Positions 17,411 through 25,066 of a DNA stretch of 64,000 nt are shown here, in pieces (the first letter of the stretch is position 1; each line of letters begins with the position of its first letter). Source of the stretch: Pararhodobacter sp. (GTDB taxonomy: Bacteria > Pseudomonadota > Alphaproteobacteria > Rhodobacterales > Rhodobacteraceae); the NCBI RefSeq assembly GCF_034676545.1, contig NZ_JAUCBZ010000015.1:1085001-1149000 (forward strand), given 5' to 3'. Below the pieces are notes generated by a model. The model had not been told where the DNA came from. It ran no database searches and saw only the letters and a program-made list of their open reading frames with translations. A program made the position numbers and the translations under genes.

Positions 17411-18099
17411 CAGTCCTCCATCCAGCGGACAAGCGCCGCCGTGGTTTTGTCGGGTTGTTCCAAAGTCGGTAAATGCCCTGCGTTCTCAATGATTTGCAGG
17501 GTGGAGTGGGGGATGAGGCGATGCATCAATTCGTGCCTCTCCACCGGACAAAGTGCATCGTCACGGCCACAAAGCACCAAAGTCGGCACCTGCACACGGC
17601 GCAAGGCGTCTTGTTGGTCGGGGCGGTTTTTCAAGGCGCGGGACTGATCGGCAAAAACCTGCGGGCCAAGGGATAGCGCCATATCCATGCACAGATCCAG
17701 GATCGCCGCGCGGTTCGGGCCATCGGTCAGGTAGTTCGGCTTCATTTCATCGCGCATGACCTCTGCCAGCCCACCCGCCGCCACTTTTGCAATTTGCGGT
17801 TCGCGTCGCGCTTGCACGTCGGGCAATTCGGCGCGGGGGTTGGTGTCGAGCAGCGCCAGGCGCGCGACCCGGTCGGGGGCTTGGGCGATCACCTCCATCG
17901 CCACGATCCCGCCCATCGACAGGCCCGCAAGCGCAAAGCGCGGCGGCGCATGGGCAAGGATTTGTGCGGCCAGGGCCTGCACCGTATCGGCGCCCACCAA
18001 AGGGGAAAATTGCAACGCCCGCGTGCCGAACGCTGCAATTTGGGGGCCATAAAGCCGCCCGTCGCACATCATTCCCGAAAGCAAGACCAGCGGTGTCAT
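17410..18099 (-). CDS. Alpha/beta-fold hydrolase
   Basis: The protein has 229 residues. It shows the nucleophile elbow GLSMGG near residue 80, the acid in CGRDDALCP near residue 173 and the catalytic His in ENAGHLPTLEQP near residue 207. The N-terminus VLLSGMMCDGRLYG carries the oxyanion-hole region. This is the typical MhpC/PcaD-like arrangement for hydrolysing esters, lactones or C-C bonds. It overlaps the MetE-like gene by four bases and the RraA-like gene by one. Confidence 0.88.
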   Translation of the reverse strand: MTPLVLLSGMMCDGRLYGPQIAAFGTRALQFSPLVGADTVQALAAQILAHAPPRFALAGLSMGGIVAMEVIAQAPDRVARLALLDTNPRAELPDVQARREPQIAKVAAGGLAEVMRDEMKPNYLTDGPNRAAILDLCMDMALSLGPQVFADQSRALKNRPDQQDALRRVQVPTLVLCGRDDALCPVERHELMHRLIPHSTLQIIENAGHLPTLEQPDKTTAALVRWMED

Positions 18100-19223
18100 G
18101 TCGATGCCAGCGCCGCACCTTCGGCCAGCGCCGCGAGTTTCGCATAGGCGATATCAGGATCCACCGCGCCAAAGCCCGCGAAGGTGCCAAAACCGCAATC
18201 GGACCCGGCGATCACCCGATCGGCGCCGACAATATTCACAAAACGTTCGATTCGTTGCGCGACAAGTTCGGGGTGTTCAACAAAATTGGTGGTGGTATCG
18301 ACCACTCCCGGCACCAGCACTTTGCCTGTCGGAATATCACGGGCGCGGTCGCGAAACACCGCCCATTCATGGCCGTGGCGCGGGTTGGAGGTTTCAAACA
18401 GCAGGTATTGCGCATCGACCGACATCAGCGTGTCAAACATCTTCGACATTGGAATATCGCAGACATGCGGGCCTTCATAATTGCCCCAGCAAATATGCAC
18501 CCGCACCTTTTCGGGTGGAATGCCGGACAGCGCATGGTTCAGCGCTTCCACATGGCTGTTGGCGACTTTGACAAACTCGGCGTCCGACAGATCGGTGAAC
18601 AGCATGTGGCGCGACAGGGCCAAGTCGGGGCAATCCAGTTGCAAATCCAGGCCAGCGGCGACGATGGTTTCATATTCCGCCTTCATGGCATCGGCCAGCG
18701 CCGCCAGATAAGCCTCGCGGGTCTTGTAATGGGCGTTTTGCAGAAACAGCGAGATCACGCCGGGGCTGGCCGCATTCATAAAGCCGCGCTTGGCACCATG
18801 CGCTGCCATTGCGGATTTAAGGTTGGCAATGTCCTTTTCCAGCTCTCCCTGACCTTTGGATTTCACATCACCCACGCACATCGGGCGGGCATATTTGGGG
18901 GTGCCGCCGTCGTTTGACAGCCGCTCCAGAAACTTTGGGAACAGTTTCAGATCGGCTGGGGCGTTGCGCGGACTGTCGCCATCAAACCCGGTGTAGCGAT
19001 CCTTGACGTAAGTTGCATAGCTGATCTTTGAGGTCTCGCCGTCCGACACGATGTCGACGCCCGCTTCGACCTGCTTTTTCACAGTATCAAAAACCGCCTG
19101 TTTCATTGCGGCGTCAAAATCGGGCTGCGCAAAGGGTTCGTTGCGTTCACGGGCGAAAATGAAATTCACAACCTCTTGGTTGCGGGGCAAGGAGCCAACA
19201 TGCGTCGTCAAAATCCGGGTCAT
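18096..19223 (-). CDS. Short MetE-like (core-MetE) zinc methyltransferase-family protein
   Basis: The protein has 375 residues, about half of full MetE, and corresponds to its C-terminal catalytic barrel. It starts MTRILTTHVGSLPR and contains SDGETSKISY, LQLDCPDLALSRH, the zinc-site HICWGNYEGPH (His and Cys), a possible third ligand in LLFETSNPRHGHE and the last Cys in AGSDCGFGT. Such proteins move methyl groups to thiols such as homocysteine, or act on other substrates in catabolic clusters. ATG 19223 follows a AAAGGT stretch. Its co-transcription with hydrolase and RraA genes suggests a catabolic role rather than housekeeping methionine synthesis. Confidence 0.82.
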   Translation of the reverse strand: MTRILTTHVGSLPRNQEVVNFIFARERNEPFAQPDFDAAMKQAVFDTVKKQVEAGVDIVSDGETSKISYATYVKDRYTGFDGDSPRNAPADLKLFPKFLERLSNDGGTPKYARPMCVGDVKSKGQGELEKDIANLKSAMAAHGAKRGFMNAASPGVISLFLQNAHYKTREAYLAALADAMKAEYETIVAAGLDLQLDCPDLALSRHMLFTDLSDAEFVKVANSHVEALNHALSGIPPEKVRVHICWGNYEGPHVCDIPMSKMFDTLMSVDAQYLLFETSNPRHGHEWAVFRDRARDIPTGKVLVPGVVDTTTNFVEHPELVAQRIERFVNIVGADRVIAGSDCGFGTFAGFGAVDPDIAYAKLAALAEGAALAST

Positions 19224-19356
19224 AGGGATTACCTTTTTTTGTGGAAAGATGCCGAGGAACAGGCCCCCGCGCCAAAATATCAGATCAGGCCGTCCAGGTC
19301 GCACCTGCCGGACCTTTATCGGCAACACCGTGATGGCGCGAGGCCCCACCGGTCAG

Positions 19357-19539
19357 CTAGGACACCACGCCATAGGGCGTGTCGTCGGGCATCGGCATCA
19401 TGTCGCCGGGTGCCAAGGGTGCGGTGCCTTTTCGCGCTGGATCGGGGTCGGATCGCCCAAAAAGCCGTTCTGCACCGCAGGCCGTCAGCCGCGGATCGTG
19501 AACAGCACTCAAACCCCAACAATGATGCGTGTCGATCAT
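19357..19539 (-). CDS. Small hypothetical protein (60 aa)
   Basis: I do not recognise this sequence. It starts MIDTHHCWGLSAVHD and ends DDTPYGVVS. The start codon overlaps the SnoaL-like gene stop in an ATGA junction, and AAGAGGTG lies just upstream, which supports translation by coupling. The composition (His, Cys and Asp near the start) could suit metal binding, but no motif is clear. It could also be a chance frame; a 133-bp gap follows before the MetE-like gene. Confidence 0.35.
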   Translation of the reverse strand: MIDTHHCWGLSAVHDPRLTACGAERLFGRSDPDPARKGTAPLAPGDMMPMPDDTPYGVVS

Positions 19540-20486
19540 GTGCGGGGCACCTCTTGCATCCGTTTCAGGATATCGACTCCCTGGGTTTTCCAGAAATGCA
19601 ACAGGTCGATGAAAACCCAGTTCTCGGCCAGCTTGTCACCGTCGCGGCGATACACGTCGATGACCCGGAATTCGCCGATCTTGTCGGTCGGTGCCATGCC
19701 CATGAACGGACCGCTCAGGCGGGCGGTGAAATTGGGCCATCCGAAGAACCCGCCGAAACGCCCCTCGGCCATGCGGCACAGATGCCCGGTCGCACTGCGA
19801 TCTGAAAACGCCGCGCGGAACGGGGCCGAATGCTGTTTGGCGTAGCGTTCGATGGTATAGCTGGATCCGATCCCCGCAGGCCCCCACCAGATCATGTCAT
19901 CATGCCACGAGCGTGCCAGCTCGTCTTGCAGCGGCAAGCCCAGTTGCCAGGTGCCCAGATCACCGATCATCGCGTTGATCGCCGCCAGCGTCGCGGTGCT
20001 CTCGGCTTCGGGCTGCGGGTCGAACATCAGCCCGTCGTGGGTTTGAGGTCCGGGCTGCACCAGATGCGCGGCCGTTTGCGGCGGAAAGGGGTTCAGCCCG
20101 GCTTGCAACATCAGGTGCGGGATGTCGAAATACATCGCGGTTTCGGTAATACGCCCGTCTTCGACCTTGTTGAATTCGCAATACCGCAGAAAGGCCATCT
20201 TGCCGGTGGGGGCAATGCCGAGCCAAGCGCGATCGAACAGTCCCATCAGATGCCCCATCGACATCACCCAGACCGATTGAAACCCGTCCATGTGGTTGCG
20301 CCCTGCCATGAAGACATCCATGCGCCGCTGCATCCGGGTCAATGACTGCCGCAAGGGGGTCCAGAAATTTTCGGCAACGGCCTGCGGGCCGATCAGCTCG
20401 TCAAAAGGATGAAATCCACGCCATAGGGCGTCCGGGGCCATCCGCTCCGCCATGACGGCGGTCAGCGAATCAAGTCTGCGCGGCAT
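19536..20486 (-). CDS. Two-domain SnoaL-like (NTF2-fold) protein, paralogue 1
   Basis: The 316-residue frame contains two NTF2/SnoaL-like units. The first has HPFDELIGPQAVAENFW and a GIAPTGKMAFLRYCEF then YFDIPHLMLQ pattern; the second has MIWWGPAGIGSSYTIERY, GMAPTDKIGEFRVID and ENWVFIDLLHFWK. SnoaL-like proteins are small cyclase, isomerase or hydratase-type folds that need no cofactor. The real N-terminus may be longer: from ATG 20541 another frame reads MVDFRAEKALLRDHYAAC and stops at 20470, which looks like the missing start joined by a frameshift. Three relatives lie at 25067, 27519 and 30342. Confidence 0.75.
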   Translation of the reverse strand: MPRRLDSLTAVMAERMAPDALWRGFHPFDELIGPQAVAENFWTPLRQSLTRMQRRMDVFMAGRNHMDGFQSVWVMSMGHLMGLFDRAWLGIAPTGKMAFLRYCEFNKVEDGRITETAMYFDIPHLMLQAGLNPFPPQTAAHLVQPGPQTHDGLMFDPQPEAESTATLAAINAMIGDLGTWQLGLPLQDELARSWHDDMIWWGPAGIGSSYTIERYAKQHSAPFRAAFSDRSATGHLCRMAEGRFGGFFGWPNFTARLSGPFMGMAPTDKIGEFRVIDVYRRDGDKLAENWVFIDLLHFWKTQGVDILKRMQEVPRT

Positions 20487-20563
20487 CGCACGCCGCGTAA
20501 TGGTCGCGCAGCAGGGCTTTCTCTGCCCGAAAATCTACCATTTTCTCTCTCGCTCTCCCCCGT

Positions 20564-20582
20564 TTTCGCATACGAATGCAAA
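20564..20582. promoter_or_regulatory. Putative LacI operator, unit B (copy 1)
   Basis: TTTCGCATACGAATGCAAA is, read on the other strand, the same 19-bp motif as the copy at 20619 with few differences, and is itself partly palindromic. It lies 23 bp upstream of the likely leftward start at 20541. Confidence 0.6.
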
Positions 20583-20618
20583 AAAAGCTTGCCAAAACGA
20601 TTCCGCTTTGTCTAGCTG

Positions 20619-20637
20619 TTTGCATGCGTACGCAAAA
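20619..20637. promoter_or_regulatory. Putative LacI operator, unit B (copy 2)
   Basis: TTTGCATGCGTACGCAAAA contains TTTGC-N8-GCAAA arms around CGTACG, typical of LacI-family sites. It lies 32 bp before the start of the ATPase gene. The spacing to copy 1 is 55 bp centre to centre, close to five helical turns, so looping is possible. The cognate regulator is most likely the LacI protein at 29320-30345. Confidence 0.65.
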
Positions 20638-20669
20638 GCGTATCGAAAATCATCCGGGGGGGAGCCGCG

Positions 20670-21719
20670 ATGGCTGAAATTCAGCTGCGAAACATTTCGA
20701 AGCGCTGGGGCGGGTATGTCGGTGTCGACAAATTCAACCTGACGATTCCGGACCGTGAATTCCTGGTTCTGCTTGGCCCGTCCGGCTGCGGCAAGACCAC
20801 GACGATGCGCATGATCGCCGGACTCGAAGACCCGACCGAGGGTGATATCCTCATCGACGGCAAGTCGGTCACCAATCTGGAACCGAAGGACCGCGATGTG
20901 GCGATGGTGTTCCAGAGCTATGCTCTGTACCCCAACATGAACGTCTACGAGAATATCCGCTTTCCGCTGAAGGTCCGCGGCATCGACCCCAAGACCCATG
21001 ACGAAAAGGTACGTCGCGCGTCGGCGATGGTCGAACTGGACGATTTCCTGCACCGCAAGCCAGCCGAACTGTCGGGCGGTCAGCGCCAGCGTGTTGCCTT
21101 GGCCCGTGCCATTGTCCGCGAACCCAACGTGTTCTTGATGGACGAGCCGCTGTCGAACCTCGACGCCAAGCTGCGGGTCTCGACCCGAGCGCAGATCAAG
21201 AACCTGTCGCACGAGCTTGCCGTGACCACGATCTATGTGACCCACGACCAGATCGAGGCGATGACCCTCGCCGACCGCGTGGTCGTTATGAAAAGGGGCC
21301 TTGTACAGCAAGTCGGCAGCCCAACCGAAATCTATGACAGCCCGGCCAACACCTTTGTCGCCAGCTTCATCGGCAACCCGGCAATGAACCTGATCGAAGG
21401 AACCGCCACGGGTGGCACCTTTACCGCCGCCAAGGTCAAGATCGGCGGGCTGAGTGCGCCTGACGGTCCTCTGACGCTGGGGTTCCGCGCCGAGGATGCG
21501 CAGGTCGTCGAAAGCGACGGCCAGATCAATGCGCCGATCTACACGCTGGAACTGTTGGGCGATGCGACGATGGTCACCGTGCGGATCGGCGGCGCGCTGG
21601 TCAGTGTTCGCGCCGACAAGAACTACCGCGCCGCAATCGGCGACATGGTGTCGATCGCGGTGCCACAAGAGATTTGCCATCTGTTTGACGGATCGAGCGG
21701 AGAGCGAATTGGGGCCTGA
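20670..21719 (+). CDS. ABC transporter ATP-binding protein (UgpC/MalK type)
   Basis: The protein has 349 residues. Walker A is GPSGCGKTTT near residue 35, the Q-loop FQSYALYPNMNVYEN follows, the signature is LSGGQRQRVALARA near residue 137, Walker B FLMDEPLSNLD and the H-loop VTHDQIEAM. The C-terminal 100 residues form the OB-like regulatory domain of the MalK/UgpC group (LGFRAEDAQVV). It energises import of a sugar-like or polyol-like compound with the SBP and permeases downstream. It is the first gene of the rightward unit B operon. Confidence 0.95.
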   Translation: MAEIQLRNISKRWGGYVGVDKFNLTIPDREFLVLLGPSGCGKTTTMRMIAGLEDPTEGDILIDGKSVTNLEPKDRDVAMVFQSYALYPNMNVYENIRFPLKVRGIDPKTHDEKVRRASAMVELDDFLHRKPAELSGGQRQRVALARAIVREPNVFLMDEPLSNLDAKLRVSTRAQIKNLSHELAVTTIYVTHDQIEAMTLADRVVVMKRGLVQQVGSPTEIYDSPANTFVASFIGNPAMNLIEGTATGGTFTAAKVKIGGLSAPDGPLTLGFRAEDAQVVESDGQINAPIYTLELLGDATMVTVRIGGALVSVRADKNYRAAIGDMVSIAVPQEICHLFDGSSGERIGA

Positions 21720-21720
21720 G

Positions 21721-21754
21721 CCCCGGCCTACCCCGTGCTGATGGCCGGGGTTTT
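21721..21754 (+). terminator. Intrinsic terminator or attenuator between ATPase and SBP genes
   Basis: An 8-bp stem, CCCCGGCC (21721-21728) with GGCCGGGG (21743-21750), is followed by TTTT. It lies two bases past the ATPase stop inside an operon, so it may partly stop transcription or protect an mRNA end. Confidence 0.6.
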
Positions 21755-21809
21755 CCCAAGAGAGTGCGCGGTTGCAAGGCGCATTCAACCATAACAACTG
21801 GAGGTACAC

Positions 21810-23039
21810 ATGTTTCTTAGAACTGTCACCGCAGCGGGCCTGATGGCGGCGTTTTCGTCCACCACCGCGCTGGGCTGCACCATCAATGCTCGCGTCAGCA
21901 TCATCGGCAACGAATTCCCCGCGATCCAGACTGTTGGCGCTGGCGCGCAGGAATGCGAAGGGGCCGCAGTCAGCACCAACCTGACCGCCGACCACCAGCA
22001 GATCAACCTTGCGGGCATGTCGGGCAACCCGGCTGAATACACCTCGGCGATCATCGCCAACTCGTCGATCGTGGCGCTGATGAACGGAGACGTCATCCGC
22101 CCGCTGGACGACCTGGTCGCCGCGCATGGCCAATCGCTGAACCGCAACCAGTTGATCACCCTCGACGGTGAAGTCATGGCCGTTGCGTTCATGGCCAACG
22201 CGCAGCACCTCGTTTACCGCGCCGATGTCCTCGAGCAAGTCGGACTCGAGCCGCCCACGACCTACGAAGAGATGCTCGCCGCCGCCGAAGCGATCCGGGC
22301 GGCAGGGATCATGCAAAACCCGGTGGGCGGCGCCTATGCGGCGGGTTGGAACCTGGCGATGGAATTCATCAACATGTTCATCGGCGAAGGCGGCCAATTC
22401 TTTGAACCCGGCTCGGCCGAGCCGAACGTGAATTCGCCCGAAGGTATCGCCGCACTGGAAATGATGCGCGCGCTCAGCGAATACATGAACCCCGACTTCC
22501 TGACCCATGATTCAAACGCAACCAATGCCGAATATCGCGCCGGCAATGTCGCGTTGATGAACATGTGGGGCAGCCGCGCCGCGTCCTTGGTCGAGGCCGA
22601 TGGCGTGCCTCAAGACGTGATCGACGGTTTCGCCATTGCCGGTCCGATGACCGTCGGTGGCGGCACCATCCCCGCCTCGACCCTGTGGTGGGACGGCTGG
22701 ACCGTGGCCAAGAACATCTCGGATGAAGAGGCCGAAGCCACCTTCATTGCCATGATGAACGGCATTCGCCCTGAGCTGATGCAGAACGAGGAAATCCGCA
22801 GGCAGGCCGTGTGGCTGATTCCGGGCTACGAGCCGACCCCGGCCGCCGCGGGTGTGTTCGCCGCCGTTGAGATGGGCACTTTGCCCTACCCGATGCTGCC
22901 GTATATGGGCCTGATGCACACCGCTTTGGGTGCTGAACTGTCCGACTACATGCAGGGCAACGAAAGCGCCGAGCAGGCGCTGGCCGATGTCGAGTCCGCG
23001 TATCGCGCTGCTGCGCGCGAGCAGGGCTACCTGCAGTAA
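21810..23039 (+). CDS. Extracellular solute-binding protein (family 1) of ABC importer
   Basis: The protein has 409 residues. Residues 1-22 form a signal peptide (MFLRTVTAAGLMAAFSSTTALG). The mature part shows the carbohydrate-type SBP folds: YTSAIIANSSIVALMNGD, the LEPPTTYEEMLAAAEAI segment, ALMNMWGSRAASL and LWWDGWTVAKNISDEE. It binds the imported compound in the periplasm and delivers it to the two permeases. The start has a GGAGGT site. The ligand cannot be inferred; the cluster suggests an oxygenated, possibly cyclic, carbon source. Confidence 0.92.
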   Translation: MFLRTVTAAGLMAAFSSTTALGCTINARVSIIGNEFPAIQTVGAGAQECEGAAVSTNLTADHQQINLAGMSGNPAEYTSAIIANSSIVALMNGDVIRPLDDLVAAHGQSLNRNQLITLDGEVMAVAFMANAQHLVYRADVLEQVGLEPPTTYEEMLAAAEAIRAAGIMQNPVGGAYAAGWNLAMEFINMFIGEGGQFFEPGSAEPNVNSPEGIAALEMMRALSEYMNPDFLTHDSNATNAEYRAGNVALMNMWGSRAASLVEADGVPQDVIDGFAIAGPMTVGGGTIPASTLWWDGWTVAKNISDEEAEATFIAMMNGIRPELMQNEEIRRQAVWLIPGYEPTPAAAGVFAAVEMGTLPYPMLPYMGLMHTALGAELSDYMQGNESAEQALADVESAYRAAAREQGYLQ

Positions 23040-23048
23040 CGCTCAAGC

Positions 23049-23076
23049 GGCGGAGGGTTCGCCCTCCGCCGTTTTC
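23049..23076 (+). terminator. Strong hairpin with TTCG tetraloop after the SBP gene
   Basis: A 9-bp stem, GGCGGAGGG (23049-23057) with CCCTCCGCC (23062-23070), is closed by a TTCG tetraloop and followed by GTTTTC. It lies just after the SBP stop. Such hairpins commonly raise SBP mRNA level over permease mRNA by partial termination or 3' protection. Confidence 0.7.
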
Positions 23077-23114
23077 GCCCATTCGACCGTCAGTGACCCC
23101 GCGCGAGGCCGACT

Positions 23115-24140
23115 ATGAAACATCGCACCTTTTTCTGGTTCTTCCTGCCAACTGGGCTGGCGATGCTGCTGTTCATCGCGGCGCCCATCGTGTCAGTCGT
23201 GATGCAGTCGGTTTTCACGCAGCACCAGCCGGTGTTGATCACCGTCGAGAACTGCGGGCCCTTCAACTGCACCGAAGTCACCGTGATTGACCGGGACGCG
23301 ACCCGCGAGTTGCAAGAGCGCGAGCCACTGGGCCGGTTTGTCGGCCTGAACATCTATCTGGATCGCGGTCACCTGGCGGTCGCCGAGGTCGCCGAAGCCT
23401 GGCGCAGCACCGAGTCGCTGGGCGCCTTCATGTCCCGCCTTGGCAACCTGCCCTTTTACAAGGCGATGGCCTTTACCCTGACCTACACATTCACGGTGAC
23501 TCCGCTGCTGATCATCCTCGGTCTCATCATCGCCCTGGCCGTCAACCGACTGGCGGAAAGGATCAAGGGTGTGGTGATCTTCTTTTCCCTGCTGCCGATG
23601 GTCGTGAACCCGCTGGTCGGCTCGATGGTCATGTTCTGGATGATCGACAATCGCGGCGTGCTGGGGAATTTCCTGTCCTGGCTGGTGAATGACCCGGACC
23701 TGTCGGTCAAGGCCTCGACCCCGCTGATGTGGATTTCACTGATCGTCTACGGTGTCTGGCATTCGGCACCCTTTGCTTTTGTGGTGTTCTATGCCGGGCT
23801 GCAAACCCTGCCCAAGGATCAGATCGAGGCCGCACAGATCGACGGCGCGACCCGGTTCCAGCAAGTGCGCTATGTCGTGGTGCCGCATCTGATGCCGCTG
23901 GTGACGTTTGTCGCGCTGATCCAGCTGATGGACAATTTCCGGGTGTTCGAACCGATCGTCGGTTTCAACGCCGCCGCTCATGCCCAGTCGCTGAGCTGGA
24001 TCATCTTCAATGACCTGGGCGGCGAAACCCGTCAGCTTTCCGCCGCCGCCGCCACCTCGGTGATGACCATCATCGGTGTTGCGATCCTGCTGTCGCCGGT
24101 GCTTGTCCGCACCTGGCGCGATTACAAGGGAAGAACGTAA
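23115..24140 (+). CDS. ABC transporter permease (MalF/UgpA type)
   Basis: The protein has 341 residues with about six membrane segments and the EAA loop PKDQIEAAQIDGATRFQQVRY given here by its core IEAAQIDGATRFQQV near residue 235. A large periplasmic insertion of about 90 residues after the first helix (residues 35-125, with CGPFNC and RDATRELQEREPLG) is longer than usual for this family. The stop overlaps the next permease start (TAATG). Confidence 0.92.
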   Translation: MKHRTFFWFFLPTGLAMLLFIAAPIVSVVMQSVFTQHQPVLITVENCGPFNCTEVTVIDRDATRELQEREPLGRFVGLNIYLDRGHLAVAEVAEAWRSTESLGAFMSRLGNLPFYKAMAFTLTYTFTVTPLLIILGLIIALAVNRLAERIKGVVIFFSLLPMVVNPLVGSMVMFWMIDNRGVLGNFLSWLVNDPDLSVKASTPLMWISLIVYGVWHSAPFAFVVFYAGLQTLPKDQIEAAQIDGATRFQQVRYVVVPHLMPLVTFVALIQLMDNFRVFEPIVGFNAAAHAQSLSWIIFNDLGGETRQLSAAAATSVMTIIGVAILLSPVLVRTWRDYKGRT

Positions 24141-25021
24141 TGGCCTCGACTGCACTTCGCGCACCGCGCGCCCTTCGCATCGCAACCACCGCGTTCGTGG
24201 TTGTCTGGCTGATCGTCGCCGCGTTTCCATTCCTGTGGACACTCTGGGGATCGTTCAAGGTCGAGCTGGATTTCTTTTCCATGGCGAATTGGACCAACGC
24301 CCTGACCGGCGCCAACACCGAGCGCACGCTCGGATCGCCCTTTACCGGAGCCGCGTATCACGGGGCCTGGGTGCAGGAAGAATTCTGGCGCGCGGTAATC
24401 AACACCTTCATTGTGTGTTTCTTCGTGGTGCTCACGTCGCTGACCATTGGCACGCTGGGCGGCTATGCGCTGTCGCGCTCGGGCCATCGCTATACGTTCT
24501 GGCTTTTGATCCTGGCGCTGATCTTCCGCGCGATGCCGCCGATCACGCTGGTGTCCGGCTATCTGCTGCCGTTCTTTGAATGGAACCTCTGGGGCATCCT
24601 GCCGACAACGATCATTGTGCTGGTGGCAATCAACCAGCCCTTCACCCTGTGGATGCTGCATTCGTTTTTCCAGAACATCCCCAAGGAGTTGGACGAAAGC
24701 GCCAAGGTCGATGGCTGCACCCAGTTCCAGGCGTTTCGGCGCGTGATCGTTCCGGTCATGTGGCCGGGGGTGATCACCACCGGGCTGTTCAGCTTTCTTC
24801 TGGCGTATAACGATTTCGCCGTGACCGCGATGCTCCTGAGTGAATCGAACCGCACCATGGTTCCGGCGATCGCCGCCTTCCTCGGCACGACCAATACCGA
24901 GGGGAACGTCATGTTCGCGGTCGCTGCCGTGGTGTCGGCCACCGCACCGCTGTTCATCCTGGTGATGGTGTTCCAGCGCCAGATCGTGTCGGGCCTGACC
25001 GCCGGGGCCGTCAAGGGATGA
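24140..25021 (+). CDS. ABC transporter permease (MalG/UgpE type)
   Basis: The protein has 293 residues and six predicted membrane segments. The EAA loop reads IPKELDESAKVDGCTQFQAF near residue 185, as in MalG-type subunits. It also has a periplasmic insertion after helix 1 (about residues 40-90). It forms the heterodimeric channel with the upstream permease and overlaps its stop by one base. Confidence 0.93.
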   Translation: MASTALRAPRALRIATTAFVVVWLIVAAFPFLWTLWGSFKVELDFFSMANWTNALTGANTERTLGSPFTGAAYHGAWVQEEFWRAVINTFIVCFFVVLTSLTIGTLGGYALSRSGHRYTFWLLILALIFRAMPPITLVSGYLLPFFEWNLWGILPTTIIVLVAINQPFTLWMLHSFFQNIPKELDESAKVDGCTQFQAFRRVIVPVMWPGVITTGLFSFLLAYNDFAVTAMLLSESNRTMVPAIAAFLGTTNTEGNVMFAVAAVVSATAPLFILVMVFQRQIVSGLTAGAVKG

Positions 25022-25066
25022 CGCGTCCGAACCGCAAACCTGTTCAGAGCCTTCGAGGTGAATGAG

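Noticed and set aside
20535..22508. 657-codon open frame on the minus strand opposite the ATPase and SBP genes
   Set aside because: It lies antisense to two certain ABC genes and its composition (His, Gly, Arg and Asp rich) is typical of shadow frames in GC-rich DNA.
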